Shown here: one piece after another, positions 1 to 7,096 of the stretch | Layout: every line of letters begins with the position of its first letter | Position numbering within the stretch: position 1 is the first letter of the stretch | Assembly (NCBI GenBank): GCA_040255575.1 | Contig: JBDZVF010000076.1 | Span: forward strand, 1-17,697 | Reading direction: 5' to 3' | DNA length: 17,697 nt | Origin: JADGHX01 sp040255575 | Lineage (GTDB): Bacteria > Pseudomonadota > Gammaproteobacteria > Steroidobacterales > Steroidobacteraceae | Translations under genes and position numbers: made by a program | The notes under the pieces: model-generated | Seen by the model: the letters and a program-made list of their open reading frames with translations, nothing else | Databases searched by the model: none | What the model was told of the DNA's origin: nothing

Positions 1-166
1 TCAACTGTTCGGAGCGGCGGCCGAACTGGTGGCGCGTCAGCCGCTCAATCAGCAGGCGAAGTTTGTCATTTTCGGCCTGCAATTCACCCTGCTGATGCAG
101 CACTGTCCGCAGCATTTGCCGCAGCAGAACGGAATCGTCTGGCAGGGCGTCAGGGTCGATCTGCAC
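1..166 (-). CDS. tnpC: IS66 transposase TnpC, N-terminal part (truncated by window edge)
   Basis: The minus-strand frame opening at GTG 166 reads VQIDPDALPDD, then a leucine-zipper-like stretch containing LQAENDKLRLLIERL, then HQFGRRSEQL, reaching base 1 without a stop. This is the N-terminal leader of the DDE transposase of IS66 elements: a coiled coil followed by the FGRRSE motif before the zinc-finger and catalytic domains, which lie outside the window. The frame has a stop (TAA) 24 codons upstream and no ATG, so GTG at 166 is the most likely start, though this is not certain. It lies 66 bases after the tnpB stop, as expected for an IS66 operon. Confidence 0.8.
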   Translation of the reverse strand, partial: MQIDPDALPDDSVLLRQMLRTVLHQQGELQAENDKLRLLIERLTRHQFGRRSEQL

Positions 167-232
167 ATCGCGACGATGGCCGAGTCGCTCGCGTCGAGAC
201 CAGAGCTTATGGCCGACCGAGGCCTCACTTTG

Positions 233-580
233 TTATCCGGCAAGCTCCGGTCGGCGCGACACCGGCGCTCGCCACTCGCAGCCATCGAGCAAGGCGGCCA
301 GTTGTGCCGATGACAGAGCAATCCGGCCGGTTGTGTTCGACGAGGGCCACGGGAATTGCCCGCGCTCCAGCCGTTTGGTCAACATGCAGAGACCAACCCC
401 GTCATGCCAGATCAGCTTGATCAGCCCGGCACGGCGACCGCGGAAGGCATAAACAGCGCCGTCAAACGGATCAGCCCCAAGGGTCTGCTGCACCAGCATC
501 GCCAGACCCACCATGCCTTTGCGCATATCCGTCACACCGCAGGCCAGATACACGCGCAAGCTCGACGCCAGCGTGATCAT
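233..580 (-). CDS. tnpB: IS66 family accessory protein TnpB (Orf2)
   Basis: The product is 115 residues, the usual size for the IS66 Orf2 (TnpB) family. Recognisable family features are the N-terminal LRVYLACGVTDMRKGM (residues 8-23), the central DPFDGAVYAFRGRRAGLIKL and WHDGVGLCMLTKRLERGQFPWP. TnpB is required for transposition of IS66 elements, but its biochemical role is not established. The start ATG at 580 overlaps the tnpA stop in an ATGA arrangement, indicating translational coupling. No truncation or frameshift is seen. Confidence 0.93.
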   Translation of the reverse strand: MITLASSLRVYLACGVTDMRKGMVGLAMLVQQTLGADPFDGAVYAFRGRRAGLIKLIWHDGVGLCMLTKRLERGQFPWPSSNTTGRIALSSAQLAALLDGCEWRAPVSRRPELAG

Positions 581-1035
581 CGTCCCGCCAATAACGCGAG
601 AACCCGACGCAGCGCCGCTTCATCCGGTCCAGCGCCGACGCGCACGCGTACTCCATTCGTTAAGATGATCTCAATCATCCCCTCAGAGCACGAGGCATCC
701 TGCGATCGCCTCGGTACAGCAGCTAATTCCGTTTCCGTCCTTACTGGGCTCGATGGCGGCTCTACCGCTCCCGCGTGGCTGGTGGCCGGCGGGGTAACAT
801 CGACCTGCAGGAAACGCGGCAGTGCCTCCGGGACCCTCCCAAGCGCGCCACTGAGGAGCTGCTTGCGCCACGTATACAGCAGGCCAGTGCCAATCTCGTG
901 TCGGCGGGCAATCCCGGCGACGATCGCCCCAGGGGTCAGACTCTCTATCGCGATGTCACGCTTCTGATCCGCCGTCCAATGGCGACGGCGTTCGCCACGC
1001 GTGATCACCTCGATCCGCTCCTTCGGAGCACTCAT
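577..1035 (-). CDS. tnpA: IS66 family TnpA (Orf1), helix-turn-helix protein
   Basis: From the ATG at 1035 (MSAPKERIEV) the product is 152 residues. Residues about 15-65 form the helix-turn-helix of the transposase-8/IS66 Orf1 type: RRRHWTADQKRDIAIESL, then IVAGIARRHEIGTGLLYTWRKQL. The C-terminus has the typical IEIILTNGVRVRVG strand and an ALRRVLALL tail. An upstream in-frame ATG at 1224 would give 215 residues but would start outside the IS terminus at 1152, so 1035 is preferred. There is no Shine-Dalgarno just before the ATG. The start codon instead lies inside a perfect hairpin (1032-1051), described separately. Confidence 0.88.
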   Translation of the reverse strand: MSAPKERIEVITRGERRRHWTADQKRDIAIESLTPGAIVAGIARRHEIGTGLLYTWRKQLLSGALGRVPEALPRFLQVDVTPPATSHAGAVEPPSSPVRTETELAAVPRRSQDASCSEGMIEIILTNGVRVRVGAGPDEAALRRVLALLAGR

Positions 1036-1051
1036 ACGATTTGTCGTATGA
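1032..1051 (-). promoter_or_regulatory. Perfect hairpin/palindrome covering the tnpA start codon
   Basis: The minus strand reads TCATACGA, CAAA, TCGTATGA: an 8-bp perfect inverted repeat with a 4-base loop. The tnpA ATG (1035-1033) lies in the downstream arm. In mRNA this could hide the start codon. In DNA it could be an operator. The only purine-rich stretch resembling a ribosome site (gggggcgag) lies upstream of the hairpin, so folding would also change its distance to the ATG. The fold is seen in the sequence; the regulatory role is inferred. Confidence 0.5.
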
Positions 1052-1152
1052 CTGCTCGCCCCCGGTCCAGCCTGATCCCCGTCCTCGCCCATGCCCCGGG
1101 TTGCATCACAGCAACACGCCGCGTCGCCATGTGTCGCCGCCACATCGCTTAC

Positions 1153-1267
1153 CTTGCTTCCGCTCCCGATTCCGCTTCCACGGCAGCCGTCTCGTCGTCC
1201 GTCGCCATGGACAACACGCATCACACCATCGCCGCGCCCCGCAACGTGGCATCTACAGGCCGCTTAC
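1153..1267 (-). mobile_element. Second IS66-family 5' fragment, interrupted by the innermost IS66
   Basis: A second IS66-type terminus, GTAAGCGGCC, begins at 1267 on the minus strand. Downstream of it an ATG at 1208 opens MATDDETAAVEAESGAEA, an acidic leader compatible with the start of an IS66 TnpA. It is cut after 18 codons, exactly at the next GTAAGCG terminus (1152). The fragment is 115 bp. It also accounts for the abrupt loss of TnpA similarity in the neighbouring fragment at 1268. The terminus match is short, so this is a moderate-confidence call. It would be confirmed by the remainder of the element lying left of the window. Confidence 0.5.
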
Positions 1268-1577
1268 GGTGCTCCGTCTCAGCCCTGGCACACGCCGCTT
1301 CCGTCACGATCGGCACGAAGTTCGACACCGGGGTTGCACTCATCGCCTCGGCAGGCAGCACCAGATGACCGGCTCGCGCTTCGCGTCGCCACGTGAACAC
1401 CTGCTGTGAGCACACCTGCCACCGACGCGCCACCTCGCTCACCGATGCACCGGGTTCCAGCGTCTCCGCGACAATCCGAGCTTTGTCCTCCACCGACCAT
1501 CGGCGCCGCCGGGCCGGACCCGATAGAACCTCGACCCGCCGAAAGCCCCCGTTCGCGTCAGCCTTAATGTCATCCAT
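1268..1577 (-). pseudogene. tnpA: IS66 TnpA (Orf1), 3'-truncated by insertion
   Basis: From ATG 1577 the frame encodes about 103 residues of a TnpA clearly different from the copy at 577-1035. It has GFRRVEVLSGPARRRRWS, KARIVAETLEPGASVSEVARRW and QVCSQQVFTWRREAR: the helix-turn-helix of IS66 Orf1. It continues to FVPIVTEAA, after which the family's C-terminal strand and tail are missing. Similarity stops where a new GTAAGCG terminus begins at 1267. The open frame runs on to a stop at 1221, but those last codons belong to the inserted element. The gene is therefore broken. Confidence 0.75.
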
Positions 1578-1661
1578 AACGATAGCCCGAAGACCCCAAC
1601 TGGGAGACCTCCAAGCATCTTCAGCCTCTCAGCAAAAGAAGGGCCCGGGAGCTTCGCTTAC
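1268..1661 (-). mobile_element. Third IS66-family 5' fragment (outermost IS66)
   Basis: The terminus GTAAGCGAAGCTCCC starts at 1661 on the minus strand, 84 bases before a TnpA start at 1577. The fragment is cut at 1268 by another IS66-type terminus. The 8 bases outside it (1662-1669, tgaaggcg on plus) are the expected target duplication, lying inside an IS3-type orfA. The remaining part of the element should lie left of the window if the nesting model is right. Confidence 0.65.
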
Positions 1662-1773
1662 TGAAGGCGGCACTGTGAGAGCGGTGCTTCGTCATGGCTT
1701 CCATCCTCCGGAAGCCTGGCAGGGTGGGCTGAATCCACTCGCTCACACTGTCCACCCCGAGGGGCGCACTCCA
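1662..1773 (-). mobile_element. IS3-family element, left end and first codons of orfA, interrupted by IS66
   Basis: On the minus strand, a terminus-like TGGAGTGCGCCCC and GGTGGACAGT (from 1773) resembles the ends of some IS3-family elements. It is followed by GGAGG and an ATG at 1695 opening MTKHRSHSAAF. This matches the conserved start of IS3-family OrfA proteins, which usually continue with KRQVAQEF. The reading is cut after 11 codons by the IS66 terminus at 1661. Only 112 bp remain here. The rest should lie left of the window. Confidence 0.6.
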
Positions 1774-1801
1774 CTTAGGGGGTCAAAATTGCACGCCGAC
1801 A
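1774..1801 (-). mobile_element. IS21-type terminal fragment (28 bp)
   Basis: The minus strand from 1801 reads TGTCGGCGTGCAATTTTGAC followed by CCCCTAAG. This matches, from memory, the terminal repeat of many alphaproteobacterial IS21-family elements (TG ends, GCAATTTTGACCCC). It stops where the IS3-type terminus begins. No istA or istB coding sequence is present in the window. The call rests on this short motif only. Confidence 0.5.
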
Positions 1802-2142
1802 CACAGGCAGTGGTCCCGAACCATCCTTCCAGCAGAGGCCCGGTGGCCTGCGGCCAGTCTTGATCCAGGCTGCGCGCGACGGTGACGAGGCCCCAGGCCG
1901 GGACGGAGAAACGCCGCTCGACCGAACAGAGAAACACCGTCACGATCGGCGTGACGGCAACCCAGGACTCTACTTCTGAATGGATGGGAGTTGGGGCTCA
2001 GGTCAGAGGAGCTCTCCTTCGCGAATCTTGTGAGGGACTGCCGCGGAAACTCCAGGGTCAGCTCCGCAATCTCAGCACCGAGCGACCGCCACCCGGATTA
2101 GGCACTGTCCCAGACAAGCCCAGACCCAGACGTGATCGGAGT
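1802..2142. other. 341 bp between the IS stack and the oxidase operon, no recognised gene
   Basis: No product could be recognised on either strand. Open frames here (for example about 1743-1943 on minus) run across the IS21-type end and show no family motif. The only structure noted is the hairpin at 1937-1957. The segment lies downstream of the minus-strand operon that ends at 2143, so it may hold that operon's 3' end. Confidence 0.5.
1937..1957. repeat. Perfect inverted repeat, 8-bp arms, 5-base loop
   Basis: CCGTCACG, ATCGG, CGTGACGG forms a GC-rich hairpin. It is about 190 bases downstream of the last gene of the minus-strand operon. There is no clear run of T on either side (the minus strand continues tgtttctc), so a rho-independent terminator is only weakly supported. 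A protein-binding palindrome is equally possible. Confidence 0.4.
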
Positions 2143-2604
2143 TCATGCCGCTGGAGGTGCCGTGACCAAGGTCAGCGCACCTATGTCCCACGCGTATTGT
2201 TCACCTCGTGATCCACGCCCCACGGAAATCGGAATACAGTGAGCAACTCCATTGGTGACAGGATCCGTGGGATCAGATACCGGGTTATTTGGCAGAATGG
2301 AGCACCAGGAAACCACAAATAGCGCCTCTGACCTTGCCTCATCCGGTCCTGGCTTACCTCCAATTTCTACCGCAAGGTTTACCCGGACCACAGAACGTTG
2401 TGAGAACGGAAAGTCCGAAGGATCCAAGGATTTGAGCACGTTCATGCTAATTAGGGACTCGCGCATTCCATAGGTCCCAGCACCGGGTTCAGAAATCTCC
2501 CAAATCGGATCGGCTCCATCCTCAAGCTTTCTCGTGACACGAGCTACGATTAGCTCGCTCACAAGGCCAATGATCCAGGTACCTTCTTTAACAGGCTCGG
2601 GCAT
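2143..2604 (-). CDS. Hypothetical protein, 153 aa, last gene of oxidase operon
   Basis: The product is not recognised. The start is ATG 2604 (MPEPVKEGTW), which has GGAGAG 6 bases upstream. A TTG five codons earlier would destroy that spacing. The sequence has alternating hydrophobic stretches such as WIIGLVSELIVARV near the N-terminus, SVVRVNLAVEIGG in the middle and ALFVVSWCSIL after it, suggesting a mostly beta fold. It shows no signal peptide, transmembrane helix or catalytic motif. It begins 24 bases after the stop of the 144-aa gene and shares its strand, so the two are probably co-transcribed with the FAD oxidase. A partner or accessory role to the oxidase is inference from position only. 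Confidence 0.7.
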   Translation of the reverse strand: MPEPVKEGTWIIGLVSELIVARVTRKLEDGADPIWEISEPGAGTYGMRESLISMNVLKSLDPSDFPFSQRSVVRVNLAVEIGGKPGPDEARSEALFVVSWCSILPNNPVSDPTDPVTNGVAHCIPISVGRGSRGEQYAWDIGALTLVTAPPAA

Positions 2605-2628
2605 TGTGGCTCTCCACAAAGAATTCAG

Positions 2629-3063
2629 TTACTGGTGCGTTCGCGCCTGACGCTTGCCTGTTTGACGGACATAGCGCTCAGGAATCGTGAGGTCCATGCG
2701 CGGTCCCAGGAAGCGCGGCGGCACGAGCTCGGGATCAGTCGTCACGCACTCAACGACGAGGTCGTCAAAATCGGCGTCGGGGGTGTTCGTGCGGTCGTCA
2801 GCCGAGATCGTTAACACAACGCCCTTGATTGAATCCCACGACATCATTTCAAGCTGGAAGCTATCCAGCCATGCACCGACCATTGGATTGAATGCCTGCG
2901 ACGTTACTTCGAAATCCACGCCGCGCACGTTTGGTATGATGGTACCGGGTACCATTGGATGTGCCCCATCGGCGTTCGCCGAACCCGTGATAACTATGCG
3001 CTGATCCCACTCTGCAAGCTTGGCGATGGCGGTCAGGGTCCAGGTTCCGGAAAGTCGTGCCAT
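2629..3063 (-). CDS. Hypothetical protein, 144 aa, middle gene of oxidase operon
   Basis: The product is not recognised. The start is ATG 3063 (MARLSGTWTLTAIAKL), with AGGA 8 bases upstream. Longer frames reaching 3171 would overlap the oxidase gene and lack a ribosome site. The N-terminus, with G-x-W-x-L-T and WDQRIVITGSANADG, looks like strands of a beta-sandwich. An acidic segment (DADFDDLVVEC) follows, and the basic tail ends KRQARTHQ. There is no signal peptide or membrane segment. It starts 17 bases after the oxidase stop and is followed 24 bases later by the 153-aa gene, which is typical operon spacing. Confidence 0.75.
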   Translation of the reverse strand: MARLSGTWTLTAIAKLAEWDQRIVITGSANADGAHPMVPGTIIPNVRGVDFEVTSQAFNPMVGAWLDSFQLEMMSWDSIKGVVLTISADDRTNTPDADFDDLVVECVTTDPELVPPRFLGPRMDLTIPERYVRQTGKRQARTHQ

Positions 3064-3080
3064 GTGCGATCCTGCTGTCC

Positions 3081-5225
3081 CTAGAGCTCGAGTCCCACGC
3101 GTCGTGTGAACGCGTTGCTGAATCCGTCCAGGCGGCCATTCTGAGTAAACAGACGAAGTGCTTGCCGCCATGCGGTCAGGGCGCCAGCCTTCGGCGCCGC
3201 ATTAAAAATCCGCTCCACCTCGTTTCGCGTTAGCGGGTTAAATTGCCCCCAATGGAACGGTGCCGCAAACATCGGATGGCGGGCAACCTGCGCAGCGTTC
3301 ATGACAAAGGGCAGGGTTCCTGCGGCGTCCCGGATGCCCGCCACTTCGATGACGACTGTCTCCTCGAACCGCGCGGGTGCGATCAAACCTTGCGAACCCT
3401 GGACGTAGCGCAGCGAGATGTACCCGGCCGTAAATCGCCCATCGTTCTCCTGTTGTGTAGCTTCGAATGCAAGAATGTGATCGACATAGGTGCAATAGAC
3501 GTCAGGCCGGCGCGCATCGAAGAAGACTTCGATTGACTCCGCGTTGCCGAAGCATGACCGGTCCTTGTAGTCGTGTGTATCCATGACCGCGTAACTCAGG
3601 GCAACGAAATCCCGTTTCTGCTGCTGGCTCTCGAACAACATGAGGAAGATCGTACGGAGTGTCATAATGGCAACCGGCCGTGGAATATCGGGGTTGTTCA
3701 GCACGCTCTCGATCATAGGACCGACGACTTGGGTGAGGCTTACGTCGCCAGACGCCTCGATGTTATCCGCCGACTCTCGCAAGATCTCAACGATGAGCTG
3801 GAGGATGAGGCAAATGTCCGTAACTGGATTGATGAGCCCCCCGGGCCCCAAGCCGGACGCCATGGCGATGATGCTGGTGGCAGGCACGAAGCCGTCATCG
3901 ATGATGTCCTGGACCTCGTTCGCCGCCTCGCGCAGTATGCCGGCAATGAAATTGCCGCTGGCGCACGCCTTTTGCAGGAAGGAGCCGCTGGAGGGTCGGG
4001 ATTTCGAGGGATCCTCCGAGGGCCCGTAGGGAAACGTCCTGCCAGCAGTCGTGTCGGTGCCACGCTCGTTGCGTCCCCGCATGCTTCCATCCGGGTTCTT
4101 CGCCTCGGGGGAACTGTGGCTAGCAAACCAACGTTGCGTGACTCCGACCCTATGCTCGTTGATATTATGTGGGCACGTGTTGACGGCGATTTGGAGAAAG
4201 CGGTTTTGAGTGTCGGAAAAGCTCCCGAAGCGTCCCACAAACTCACTTTGCGCTGAGGAGCGCCCCTCCACCGGGAAATATACGTTGTCGAAAACATGGT
4301 GATGTTGCGGCCCGTTCAACAGACGCTTCACTTCTGACCACTGCTCGAGTACACGGTGCTCGTGCAGGCAATATTGCGGCACTACACGCAGCACCAACGA
4401 CGCGATCACTCCAAAGCGGCCGACCGAAACGACTACAGCATTGAAGATCGCGCTATCGCGGATAATCGAGAAAGAGCCATTCCCGATGTTCCCGTAGTGT
4501 GCGCGGAGCTTCGCATCGTCGGCAATTGGGATTTCGCTGAGAGGCTCGATCCAATAGTGCGCGCCGCCGTCGGTGACGAGATGAACCCCGACTACGCTAT
4601 CCGAAATCGGCTGCTGACGATAGTCGCCGCCGTGCGTACCCGTAGTCAGGGCGCCGAAGACCGTTTGCCCTCCGGCACCTCCGAGTGTCGCAAAACCCCA
4701 CGGACCTTCATAAGCGCCCGCGGCCTCTGTTCCTGCAAGCGCTGCGTTCAAGCGCGCCGCAAACGTGCTAGGAGTGGCACCCGTCCGATCAAGCAGCGAG
4801 TAGGTCTCGTAGACACGCGTCCCAGACTTCAAGTGTATGAAAAAAGGACCCGACACGGGTCGCTGCAGACAGGGGTCCGATGCCAAGACTTCGGCCCGTC
4901 TCGGCGGATTCGAAACGAGAAAGTGGAACAGTGGCTCGGAATAAAGATGATCGAGATCAAGGTCCAAGCCGGTATGTCGAGGCACGTCGTCACTGCCGGG
5001 CCAGTTCGTCTCCAGCGCTTCGTGGTCGCTCAGCGCCGCCTCGGAGAGGGCCCAATGGCTTCCCGACGCCTTGTACCGGGTATTGGGGGGCCTCGATGCG
5101 CAGATATCGACAAGGTCCGCAACTGTGTCGAAGCATGTGACGCGCGGGACATTGGACCTTATCGGCACCCCATGCGGATCATGATAGCGCGCCCACGGCA
5201 TGTCGGTCAGAGTGAGGATCCCCAT
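3081..5225 (-). CDS. FAD-linked oxidase, sugar/lactone-oxidase-like (VAO/PCMH fold), 714 aa
   Basis: This is probably a flavoprotein oxidase or dehydrogenase of the vanillyl-alcohol-oxidase superfamily. Residues 54-60 (SGSHWAL) correspond to the FAD-contacting GSGHS-type loop, with H57 a candidate for covalent flavin attachment. Residues 178-202 carry GFATLGGAGG and GTHGGDY, typical of the FAD-binding domain. VGRFGVIASLVLRVVP (268-283) is the closing strand-helix of that domain. The C-terminal HWGQFNPL (658-665) corresponds to the HWGK-type motif of aldonolactone oxidases, with Gln in place of Lys. It is long for that family (usually about 430-590 aa). The extra length is a variable cap around residues 370-540 with hydrophobic helices. 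The start ATG 5225 has AGGAG about 10 bases upstream. It is the first gene of the operon. The substrate cannot be told from the sequence. Confidence 0.85.
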   Translation of the reverse strand: MGILTLTDMPWARYHDPHGVPIRSNVPRVTCFDTVADLVDICASRPPNTRYKASGSHWALSEAALSDHEALETNWPGSDDVPRHTGLDLDLDHLYSEPLFHFLVSNPPRRAEVLASDPCLQRPVSGPFFIHLKSGTRVYETYSLLDRTGATPSTFAARLNAALAGTEAAGAYEGPWGFATLGGAGGQTVFGALTTGTHGGDYRQQPISDSVVGVHLVTDGGAHYWIEPLSEIPIADDAKLRAHYGNIGNGSFSIIRDSAIFNAVVVSVGRFGVIASLVLRVVPQYCLHEHRVLEQWSEVKRLLNGPQHHHVFDNVYFPVEGRSSAQSEFVGRFGSFSDTQNRFLQIAVNTCPHNINEHRVGVTQRWFASHSSPEAKNPDGSMRGRNERGTDTTAGRTFPYGPSEDPSKSRPSSGSFLQKACASGNFIAGILREAANEVQDIIDDGFVPATSIIAMASGLGPGGLINPVTDICLILQLIVEILRESADNIEASGDVSLTQVVGPMIESVLNNPDIPRPVAIMTLRTIFLMLFESQQQKRDFVALSYAVMDTHDYKDRSCFGNAESIEVFFDARRPDVYCTYVDHILAFEATQQENDGRFTAGYISLRYVQGSQGLIAPARFEETVVIEVAGIRDAAGTLPFVMNAAQVARHPMFAAPFHWGQFNPLTRNEVERIFNAAPKAGALTAWRQALRLFTQNGRLDGFSNAFTRRVGLEL

Positions 5226-5422
5226 TGAGAAAATGCTCCTCTATTCCGATATCAGTACGTCTTAGCCTAGTTGCACGCTAAACTAGCCGGTCCTCTCGAA
5301 GCCCAGGGAGGTCCTGACCGACGCCCCACCAAGTTCATGTGCTCGGTGATGATAGGCGGGCGTGCCTGGGTTAAGCTATATCCGTTCTCGAGCCGCTGCT
5401 CACTCGTCTTAGGATTGGGGCT

Positions 5423-6845
5423 TCACGCGTCCCTCGTTTGAGCACGTATGGGATCTGAGGCCGGGGTTCGGATGGGATCAAGGGCACGGATGGCGTCAGC
5501 GGCATGACGTATGATCCCGTTTAGGGCGATCGCTTGGGCGAGGCTGCGGATCCCTGTGTCGCGGATGGAAGTGGTCGCGGTGTGGGCTACGACCTGTTGC
5601 ATGATGTCGGTAATGGGCCCAGAGGGCGGGAGACGATGGACGGTCCCGCCCTGTATGTAGATGCCTCCTGCATCGCTACCGAATCGGGCCAATCTCAAAA
5701 GGCCGCTCGTGCGGACCTGGGATTTCGGCAGCGGGGCGGTAGGACAGCCGAATGGTAGCGGTATGGGCAGCGTCGTCGATGGCCAAGACTTCACAGCAAT
5801 AGACCGTATCAAAGATCTTGCTTTCATCCCCAACTTGGAAGGGCTCGCCAACCTTTTGGGGGTGTGTGGCGGACCACAATGCCGGGCTCGACACCGCAGC
5901 AAGCTCTTCGGCAGCAGGCGGACCCATGACGACGGAGTAGTTCAGTCCGTATGCGAAGCGATGGATGAGGATGCCGGAGCCGCCTTGGAGCCCCGCGTCC
6001 CACTTTTCGGCGACACGATACTCGACGAGGTAAGGGCCGAGTTCGGCAGCCAGGTAGCCTGGGAGATCGCGCCGGTGCAGGGGGGCGAAGCACGACATCC
6101 CTGGGTTGGGAAATGCGTGAACTGGGGCCTCCACACACGGCTTTCCTGTAGCCAGCCCAAGCCACGCATATTGGCAGCATTCATGCCTGGGCCAACGAAG
6201 GAATAGTTGCTGTCGGCGGTGGAAAAGGTGCCGCCAACGTTGGTGCTCATGATGTCCCAGATGTCCATGTAAGGGCTCGGCGAGCCATCCGCTCGGAAGT
6301 GGTCAAGGCCATATCCATGGCCCATTTCCTGTCCGAGGAGTGAGGGCCAAAGCGAGGCGGTGTCGCAGACGACGGTCATGCCTCCCTGGAGGCCGTAGAG
6401 GTCCACCCCACCAGCGAACGAGTAGACTGCGCCGTCGCAGTCGCTAAGCGGGATTTTGTTGTCGAGCGCAGTTTGGCGGGCGAGAGGTACGAGGCCCTTG
6501 CGGTTGATCTTTCCCTTGGGGACGTTCTTATCGGCGATGTTGCCGACGTAATGGTCTCGATTCTGATTGATGGCTATCCAGTCGAACACCTTTCGATGTG
6601 GTGAGGTCCAGCTGGCCATGCGACGCGTCAGAGAAGAATGACGGGATGTTGAGAGTTCCCGCGCCTTTGCCGGTGAAGAGACGCTCATAGAAATCGAGTG
6701 GCGGGACGGAGACCTGCTGCTCGTCCTTGAACCGAAGAAGAACTATGGCCCACTTGCTGACGTGCGGAATGACTGGATCGGCGATCCCATCCGCAAGTGA
6801 AATTTCTCGTTCTATACGCTGGGAAATATAACCATCGGTTTCCAC
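5423..6845 (-). pseudogene. M6-like metallopeptidase gene broken by three frameshifts
   Basis: Three minus-strand frames join into one protein of about 470 residues. The N-part starts at a possible GTG 6845 and includes KWAIVLLRFKD, DFYERLFTGKGAG and DASHGQLDL, like the first part of M6-type peptidases. An extra G near 6593 shifts to a frame with the zinc-site region GQEMGHGYGLDH (6299-6331) and WDIMST. An extra TG in gtgtgtgg near 6135 shifts to APLHRRDLPGYLAAELGPY. An extra C near 5687 leads to SDAGGIYIQGG and the end at 5423. The first zinc ligand of the usual HExxH is Gln here. That is either another lesion or a feature of this subfamily. No signal peptide is seen. With three separate shifts it is unlikely to make a full protein. 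Confidence 0.75.
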
Positions 6846-7096
6846 CCTAAAAGAGCTTAATCTGCTCCTTGAGCAAAGCCGAACTTGGCACTTACTCGAG
6901 TTACACCTGAAGTCACGTCTTTGAGATCGGCCGTCCGAAATCAGGCGCCCAGCGCAGCATTTCGAAACGAATCCCACCGGGTCGTGCCAGGGGAACGCTG
7001 CTCCTTTCCTTCTCGCAAAACTGGCGTAACCGCGCGCGGTGCGGTTGCTGGTGGACGGTTTGCTGGCGGGGCATTGGACAGAGTCCGAGCGCGGGT
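6846..7096. other. 251 bp between dead peptidase and dead IS5 transposase
   Basis: No gene is recognised. On the minus strand, open codons run from the transposase side into this stretch without family motifs. The junction between the IS5 element and the sequence upstream of the peptidase should lie here, but no convincing terminal inverted repeat partner was found on the other side (7943-8060). The original promoter and true start of the dead peptidase may have been lost to the insertion. Confidence 0.4.

Larger units (their letters stand above)
1..1152 (-). mobile_element. IS66-family element (innermost copy), 5' part; continues past the left edge
   Basis: The segment reads on the minus strand from the terminus GTAAGCGATG at 1152 through tnpA, tnpB and the start of tnpC. 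IS66-family elements are known for ends beginning GTAA, for this three-gene order and for 8-bp target duplications. The other end is outside the window. If 1152 is the terminus, the flanking 8 bases are 1153-1160 (cttgcttc on the plus strand) and should recur beyond the far end. This copy appears to sit inside another IS66 fragment. What is visible has no frameshift, so the element could be functional. Confidence 0.8.

Noticed and set aside
577..1224. A longer TnpA starting at 1224
   Set aside because: The extra 63 codons lie partly outside the IS66 terminus at 1152 and have no TnpA similarity. The family-like N-terminus begins at 1035.
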